Origin: Arenicola marina
Taxonomy: Eukaryota; Annelida; Polychaeta; Arenicolidae
DNA length: 64,000 nt
Assembly: GCA_964019135.1 (NCBI GenBank)
Contig: OZ025252.1
Coordinates: 8,448,823 to 8,512,822 of the forward strand
Reading direction: 5' to 3'
Shown here: positions 53,701-62,700 of the stretch, piece after piece
Layout: each line of letters opens with the position of its first letter
Numbering within the stretch: the first letter of the stretch is position 1
The notes under the pieces: generated by a model
The model's input: only the letters and a program-made list of their open reading frames with translations
Databases searched by the model: none
Told to the model about the DNA's origin: nothing
Made by a program: the position numbers and the translations under genes

Positions 53701-56700
53701 GATATAATGGGGCGGCGGTATAATAGGATGGCTCTATAACGGGGTGGCGGTATAATGGGGTGGCGGTATAACGGGGTGGCTTTATAACGGGGTGGCGGTA
53801 TAATGGGGCGGCGGTATAACGGGGTGGCGGTATAATGGTATGGCGGTATAATGGGGTGGTGGTATAACTGGGTGGCTGTATAACGGGGTTGTGGTATACC
53901 GGCTGGTGGTATAACGGGGTGGCGGTATAACGGGGTGGCGGTATTACGGGGTGGCTGTATAATGGAATGGCAGTATAACGGGGTGGCGGTATAGCGGAGT
54001 GGCTGTATAGCGGGGTGGCGGTATAACGGGGTGGCGGTATAACGGGGTGGCGGTATAGCGGGGTGGCGGTATAACGGGGTGGCTGTATAGCGGGGTGGCG
54101 GTATAACGGGGTGGCGGTATAACGATGGTGGCGGTATAACGGGTGGCGGTATAAATGGGTGGCGGTATAACGGGGGTGGCGGTATAACGGGGTGGCGGTA
54201 AAACAAAGTGGCGGTATAACGGGGGTGGCGGTATAACGGGGTGGCGGTAAAACAAGGTGGCGGTATAACGGGGTGGCGGTATAGCGGGGTGGCGGTAATG
54301 GGATCGAAAGTATGCACATGGTAATATAGTATATTTATGTGGTATAAATCCAGTACTTACATGAATGTTTCGATTCCCGGCAGCGACATCATGATTTTCA
54401 CTTCTTTTTTCGTGAAACTTAATCTCCAAATTAATTATTCCTGAGCCTAGTTGATTGAGTCTCATGGGCCAGAGCGTTCCCCAATTTAAAAATAATAACA
54501 TACCGTTGGTCTTTGTGCTCATCTTCGGGTTCAACTGTTCCCAATGAGTACAAGCAATAAAGCAATGAATCTCCCTCCAGTAATCACACGGTTCTGTTTC
54601 CTCCAGGAAGTATCGAGTCGGTTTATGATTACATCACATGCGCCATGGCACCTGACGGTAACCAAGACAACAGCTTTCTAACCATCATCTCCAACTCCGG
54701 ATTCATCTTCGGCATAATCAACATCGTGGGTCAGTAGATGTAACCATGGTAACTACCGTAATCAATATGGTCGGTCAGTAGATGTAACCATGTTAACGAC
54801 TGTAATCAATGTGGTGGTTCAGTAGATGTAACCATAGTAACTATCGTAATCAATATGGTGGGTCAGTAGATGTAACCATGGTAACTACTTTCCGTAGAAT
54901 TCGGCAGAAGCAATCAGGGCGAGGTGAGACAATGGGTTGTCAATAAAAAATGGTTGAGTCTACGAAGAGTCCTGTGGCGGATTTCACGAACGGAGATTAG
55001 CCGACAACGGGGCTCAGTCGGCTAAAGTTACCATGTAAATGATGGGCGATTTTAGCCCAGTAGCCGGCTAAACTATGTACGTGAAATAGACCACTGAACC
55101 TTATGGGTCTCTGTCCATGGTGTCTCTCGACAGGTAACTTCGGCACAGTGTTCGTGGACCAGTCTTACTGGCAGAGCAGCGTGGCCGCCAAACCCCGCCA
55201 GGGAGTCTGGGGCTTCCTCACGGGGGGTCTCTCCTGGTTCGCCGTGCCCTTCACCTTCGCCAGCACCATGGGGATGGCTTACATCGCCCTGGGGGTGAAG
55301 GACGGACACCCACTCCTGACCGACAATGACGTTAACGCAGGTACGTAGCCATGGAAACGTATTGTCATACTCTCTCTCTCCCTCTTTCTCTCTCTCTGTC
55401 TCTCTCCCTGTCTCTCTGTGTCCACGCTCTACCCCCACCCCCCACCTCTCTCTGTCTCCTCGCTCTACCACCACCCCCACCTCTCTCTGTCTCCTCGCTC
55501 TATCCCCACCCCCACCTCTCTCTGTCTCCTCGCTCTATCCCCACCCCCACCTCTCTCTGTCTCCTCAGTCTATCCCCACCCCCACCTCTCTCTGTCTCCT
55601 CGCTCTATCCCCACCCCCACCTCTCTCTGTCTCCTCGCTTTAACCCCCACCCCCACCTCTCTCTGTCTCCTCGCTCTACCCCCACCCCCACCTCTCTCTG
55701 TCTCCTCGCTCCACCCCCACCCCCCACCTCTCTCTGTCTCCTCGCTCTATCCCCCACCCCCACCTCTCTCTGTCTCCTCGCTCTATCCCCACCCCCACCT
55801 CTCTCTGTCTCCTCGCTCTATCCCCACCCCCACCTCTCTCTGTCTCCTCGCTCTATCCCCACCCCCACCTCTCTCTGTCTCCTCGCTCTATCCCCACCCC
55901 CACCTCTCTCTGTCTCCTCGGTCTATCCCCACCCCCACCTCTCTCTGTCTCCTCGCTCTATCCCCACCCCCACCTCGCTCTCCATTTCTCCCAATCCTTC
56001 TCACTCAAGACTGGACTCACAACCAGAGTATAACGTGAGTGGTGTCAGATCTGTGTTATGAACCGCATGGCCGTCGCCACACGTGACCTTTCGACCTTTC
56101 GACCTCGACGCCACCCTTATAGGTTATTCCTTTGTGGTTTTTCGTCTTAAACGACCTCGTGGCTGTTGTATTCATAGTCAAAACATGTTATCGTACAGTT
56201 GTAAATCGTAAAAATGCATTTGTGGAGTGGGCATTTTCTGCGGGGAGGGAGACCGGTCTTCACTGGTTCCACGACGGATTCCGCAGTATGAATGAGGCCC
56301 CAGAGTCGGCATTCCTAAACTATACTTAGACTACGCAAACCTACCTAGTGTCAAGTGGAACATTTGTGCGACGATTGTCGGGTTCAAACGCGAAATACTT
56401 TGGTATTTACCAAAGAGGTGAATTTTCTGAATTAAGAAACTGTTAAAACTATACTGAATATCACTTAATGATCATGAGCACCACCACACCGAGCCGGTGA
56501 GGCTACGACCTTAACGCACTCTTCTTGCGTGAGCTACGTGGTTTACGAATACCACACCTGAGGTAATAACGTCACTGGCCCGCCCATAATAAACGATGAC
56601 TCTATGACCCCTCCCCCCCCGACCCCGGACAGGTCTGGTGGCCCCGGTGGTGGCACAGAGGCTCATGGGAGTAACAGGAGAAATACTCATTGTCATCCTC

Positions 56701-59700
56701 ATCCTTCTGGCCGTCACCTCAACGGCGTCGGCGGAAATCATCGCCGTCACTTCCATCCTAGTGTACGACGTCTACCAGGTCTACCTCAAGGTCAGTGAAA
56801 CGCCTGTCACGTTCTTCTCAAGTTCAGTGAAGCATGTACCAAGTCTACTTCATGGTCAGTGAAACGCCTGCCACGTTCTTCTCAAGGTCAATGAAGCATA
56901 TACCAAGTCTACCTCAAGGTCAGTGAAACGCCTGCCATATCCATCTCAAGCTCAGTGAAATATGTAGCAAGTCTCTCTCAAGGTCAGTTAAACGTCTGCC
57001 ACGTCTATCTCAAGGTCATTAAAATATGTAGCAAGTCTACCTCAAGGTCATTGCAACCTCTACCAAGTCTACTTCAAGGTCGGTGAAACGTCTGCCATAT
57101 CCATCTCAAGGTCAGCGAACCCTGTACCACGTTCACTTCAATGCATGGAAAGCTTCTGGCGAGTCTACATGTAGGTCAGTGAAGCATCTACCATGTGTTC
57201 CTCAAGGTAAGTGAAGCATATACCAAGTCTACTTCAAGATCAGTGAAACCTCTACCTCGTCTACCTTTAAGGTCAGTGAAACCTCTACCTCGTCTACCTT
57301 TAAGGTCAGTAACAGATCCTCTACACCGTCTACCCCAAGGTCAGTCAAGGTCAGTAAAACCTCTACCAAGGATACCCCAAGGTCAGTGAAACTTTTACCT
57401 ACGTCTACCAAGATCCATGTCAAATTGCTTACATCAAGTTCAGTTAGACGTCTACTACTTGTGTATCAATGTCACTACAACCTCTGTTAAGTGTGCACCG
57501 ATGCGTGCGCAGCAAACATGCGTTATTCGCGTGTTGATATTTGTATCGCGTTGCTATAGTTACGTGTTTCTGCGGCAGCCCTACCGCCGCGTGCATGACG
57601 CCAACACGTGCATCCTGTGCGGCCACCAGAGGGGGCGCAACGCCCACCCACGTGACAAGTGTCACTGCATCAGCATGTCACACTGCAGGGATTGCTCCCA
57701 GGACGATGAGTAAGTGTATTCACGTGTCTTACCTGTTGGTAAGCGGGCTGAGCTGCAGATCAACAGGTCGTGAGTTCGTGCCCTGACACCTGAATCTGGA
57801 GCGTGTCTTTCGTCTAACCCCATTTTATTCCTGGAGGTTTTCTGGTCCAGTTTAACCTTCCTGTGCACATACGTGGCAGAGAACACCAATATTTCAAGGA
57901 TATAAGCGCGTTGCGGCTTGGGGGTAGGGTTGGACCGTGGTGGTTGGTGGGAAAGTAATCGTGCTGCGCGTTGGAATACAAATTCTGATTCTCATGCGTT
58001 GTTTATCCGCATGCAAGAAAGGCGTGTATCTTTAAAGGGGTTGGGGGGCTGGATGGTAATCTTAATGGCATGCCCTATCAACTGCCACCGTGTGTCACAA
58101 AGCTGCCCCGACCCCTATCCGCTGCGGGGTTAGAGGCAGCCGTGTGTGATGCGTTCAAGGAGTCCCTTACATACACAAAGACCCAGACCGATACCCATTC
58201 CATGCAGAGAGCCAAAGGGAGGGCAATCGCAACAATATTCTTCATTTAAACGTATTTGTATTTTATTTGCAATTAGAAAACAGGCAATACACATTCCTCT
58301 TGCACGTCAATATTCTTGCCGAACAGTTCGTCATTTCTAAAGTTGGGAATCGCGATAAAGAGGACAAGTCAGAGCGGATAGAGATCGAGGACAAACAAGT
58401 AATAATAATATTATATACCATTGTGTGATGACCAGTTAAATAATGTATCCTGTAAGTCCCTGATCTCACCCTGTGTCTGATATCCATCCACCAAGTGCAA
58501 AGCCACGTTAATTAGTGTCATTTGCCAAAACCATGACGACCACTCCATAGACGCCATTGGAATGGCTGGGGGTGGATCATGGTTAGGATCGAGGTTTGTA
58601 ATGTCTTCTGTATGTATGAGCATTAAAACAAATGATGATTTTAGCAATAAATGGAACGACGCGCACACCGAATGACGGCTATTTCAAGATGTTCTCGGAA
58701 AGACGCTGGCAGCTATTTCTACACACTTCGGTTGACATGTTTTCGCCGATTTTATGAAATCAGTAGCGAGAGGAATGCATGAACACAGACGAATTGATGA
58801 ACTTAACGATAATTCATACGCCTCATAAATCTCATAAATTATCAGAAATGATAATGTTCACATACCGAAAATTAGTCCGAATATCTATCCTAGCAAAAAT
58901 AAATGAGTATTTCTGTTTTAAGATCAATGAAAGAGCTATGAGTCAGGCTGGTATTAATTTATATGTATGTATAATGTATTTACTGAATTATACATCGGGC
59001 CAACAATTTGGTTGATAGAATCTGATATCTTAAGGGGTCAGTTACCCTAGACTTAAGTTAATGAATCGTTATTTACCCGCAGTTCCAAAACCGGACCAAT
59101 TCATCGTCCAGTATCTGCACGTATTTATCTGTGTACCAGTGGTGTACCGTACAAAGCCTAGGGAAGTACATTGAACAGTAAATGCCATGCGAAGAGACCA
59201 TTCGCTATTTCATGAATACTATTTTTTGCAGGCATAGAGCTGAGAGCAATCGAGCCATAAAGCCAATGTACAAGTGCACGACGCACGGCTCGCTGCGGAC
59301 TTACAACGACTACCTGCGCACCTTAAAGAACTGGTGTCTGCTGTGGGCCACGCTCTTCATCATCCCACTGACCATGCTGCTACAGGCCCTGGAGGTAGGC
59401 CCGGGGTTATCGCGACTAGGAGGCTGGAGCCATGTCGGCTCCGACGTCTGCTTTGTCCATCAGCAGTGTTCTGCTTGGTTCATTTGAGAAGGACCTTTTA
59501 TCACTTTTAAATATTTTATGGGGCAACGAAAGCTTATTGTAAAAGGCTCCTTATTTGCATTAAGTTCTTAAATCGGACTAATGCACTGCCGGTGAAAGCC
59601 ATATATGTTACATTTGTCATATTGCTATTGTTCATACATGCATGCATTGCTTTCTTTCCAGGTCAGCCCGGGCTGGGTCTACCTGCTGTGCATATATTGG

Positions 59701-62700
59701 TTTGTTTCCAGGTCAGCCTGGGCTGGGTCTACCTGCTGTGCATATATTGGTTTGTTTCCAGGTCAGCCTGGGCTGGGTCTACCTGTTGTACATGTATTGG
59801 TTTGTTTCCAGGTCAGCCTGGGCTGGGTCTGCCTGTTGTACATGTATTGGCTTGTTTCCAGGTCAGCCTGGGCTGGGTGTGCCTGTTGTACATGTATTGG
59901 TTTGTTTCCAGGTCAGCCTGGGCTGGGTCTACCTGTTGTACATGTATTGGTTTGTTTCCAGGTCAGCCTGGGCTGGGTCTACCTGTTGTACATGTATTGG
60001 TTTGTTTCCAGGTCAGCCTGGGATGGGTCTACCTGTTGTACATGTATTGGTTTGTTTCCAGGTCAGCCTGGGATGGGTCTACCTGTTGTACATGTATTGG
60101 CTTGTTTCCAGGTCAGCCTGGGCTGGGTCTGCCTGTTGTACATGTATTGGCTTGTTTCCAGGTCAGCCTGGGCTGGGTCTACCTGTTGTACATGTATTGG
60201 TTTGTTTCCAGGTCAGCCTGGGCTGGGTCTGCCTGTTGTACATGTATTGGTTTGTTTCCAGGTCAGCCTGGGATGGGTCTACCTGTTGTACATGTATTGG
60301 CTTGTTTCCAGGTCAGCCTGGGCTGGGTCTGCCTGTTGTACATGTATTGGTTTGTTTCCAGGTCAGCCTGGGCTGGGTCTACCTGTTGTACATGTATTGG
60401 TTTGTTTCCAGGTCAGCCTGGGCTGGGTCTACCTGTTGTACATGTATTGGTTTGTTTCCAGGTCAGCCTGGGCTGGGTCTACCTGTTGTACATGTATTGG
60501 TTTGTTTCCAGGTCAGCCTGGGATGGGTCTACCTGTTGTACATGTATTGGTTTGTTTCCAGGTCAGCCTGGGCTGGGTCTACCTGTTGTACATGTATTGG
60601 TTTGTTTCCAGGTCAGCATGGGCTGGGTCTGCCTGTTGTACATGTATTGGCTTGTTTCCAGGTCAGCATGGGCTGGGTCTACCTGTTGTACATGTATTGG
60701 CTTGTTTCCAGGTCAGCCTGGGCTGGGTCTACCTGTTGTACATGTATTGGCTTGTTTCCAGGTCAGCCTGGGCTGGGTCTACCTGTTGTACATGTATTGG
60801 TTTGTTTCCAGGTCAGCCTGGGATGGGTCTACCTGTTGTACATGTATTGGTTTGTTTCCAGGTCAGCCTGGGATGGGTCTACCTGTTGTACATGTATTGG
60901 CTTGTTTCCAGGTCAGCCTGGGCTGGGTCTGCCTGTTGTACATGTATTGGCTTGTTTCCAGGTCAGCCTGGGCTGGGTCTACCTGTTGTACATGTATTGG
61001 TTTGTTTCCAGGTCAGCCTGGGCTGGGTCTGCCTGTTGTACATGTATTGGTTTGTTTCCAGGTCAGCCTGGGCTGGGTCTACCTGTTGTACATGTATTGG
61101 TTTGTTTCCAGGTCAGCCTGGGATGGGTCTACCTGTTGTACATGTATTGGTTTGTTTCCAGGTCAGCCTGGGCTGGGTCTACCTGTTGTACATGTATTGG
61201 TTTGTTTCCAGGTCAGCATGGGCTGGGTCTGCCTGTTGTACATGTATTGGCTTGTTTCCAGGTCAGCATGGGCTGGGTCTACCTGTTGTACATGTATTGG
61301 CTTGTTTCCAGGTCAGCCTGGGCTGGGTCTACCTGTTGTACATGTATTGGCTTGTTTCCAGGTCAGCCTGGGCTGGGTCTACCTGTTGTACATGTATTGG
61401 CTTGTTTCCAGGTCAGCCTGGGCTGGGTCTACCTGTTGTACATGTATTGGCTTGTTTCCAGGTCAGCCTGGGCTGGGTCTGCCTGTTGTACATGTATTGG
61501 CTTGTTTCCAGGTCAGCCTGGGCTGGGTCTGCCTGTTGTACATGTATTGGCTTGTTTCCAGGTCAGCTTGGGCTGGGTCTACCTGTTGTACATGTATTGG
61601 TTTGTTTCCAGGTCAGCCTGGGATGGGTCTACCTGTTGTACATGTATTGGTTTGTTTCCAGGTCAGCCTGGGCTGGGTCTACCTGTTGTACATGTATTGG
61701 TTTGTTTCCAGGTCAGCATCGGCTGGGTCTGCCTGTTGTACATGTATTGGCTTGTTTCCAGGTCAGCATGGGCTGGGTCTACCTGTTGTACATGTATTGG
61801 CTTGTTTCCAGGTCAGCCTGGGCTGGGTCTACCTGTTGTACATGTATTGGCTTGTTTCCAGGTCAGCCTGGGCTGGGTGTGCCTGTTGTACATGTATTGG
61901 CTTGTTTCCAGGTCAGCCTGGGCTGGGTCTGCCTGTTGTACATGTATTGGCTTGTTTCCAGGTCAGCCTGGGCTGGGTGTGCCTGTTGTACATGTATTGG
62001 CTTGTTTCCAGGTCAGCCTGGGCTGGGTCTGCCTGTTGTACATGTATTGGCTTGTTTCCAGGTCAGCCTGGGCTGGGTCTGCCTGTTGTACATGTATTGG
62101 CTTGTTTCCAGGTCAGCCTGGGCTGGGTCTACCTGTTGTGCATGTATTGGCTTGTTTCCAGGTCAGCCTGGGCTGGGTCTACCTGTTGTACATGTATTGG
62201 CTTGTTTCCAGGTCAGCCTGGGCTGGGTCTACCTGTTGTACATGTATTGGCTTGTTTCCAGGTCAGCCTGAGCTGGGTCTGCCTGTTGTACATGTATTGG
62301 CTTGTTTCCAGGTCAGCCTGGGCTGGGTCTGCCTGTTGTACATGTATTGGCTTGTTTCCAGGTCAGCCTGGGCTGGGTCTACCTGTTGTACATGTATTGG
62401 TTTGTTTCCAGGTCAGCCTGGGATGGGTCTACCTGTTGTACATGTATTGGTTTGTTTCCAGGTCAGCCTGGGCTGGGTCTACCTGTTGTACATGTATTGG
62501 TTTGTTTCCAGGTCAGCATGGGCTGGGTCTGCCTGTTGTACATGTATTGGCTTGTTTCCAGGTCAGCATGGGCTGGGTCTACCTGTTGTACATGTATTGG
62601 CTTGTTTCCAGGTCAGCCTGGGCTGGGTCTACCTGTTGTACATGTATTGGCTTGTTTCCAGGTCAGCCTGGGCTGGGTGTGCCTGTTGTACATGTATTGG

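Noticed and set aside
53007-54534. Minus frames of about 436, 401 and 196 codons rich in [10 protein letters not shown]
   Set aside because: Complement of the 16-bp intron 4 array; no flanking signals and antisense to a clear gene.
59605-62271. 888-codon frame in the 50-bp array as a long protein
   Set aside because: It reads the acceptor array in three registers. Only the 13-codon exon start in each unit matches the transporter.
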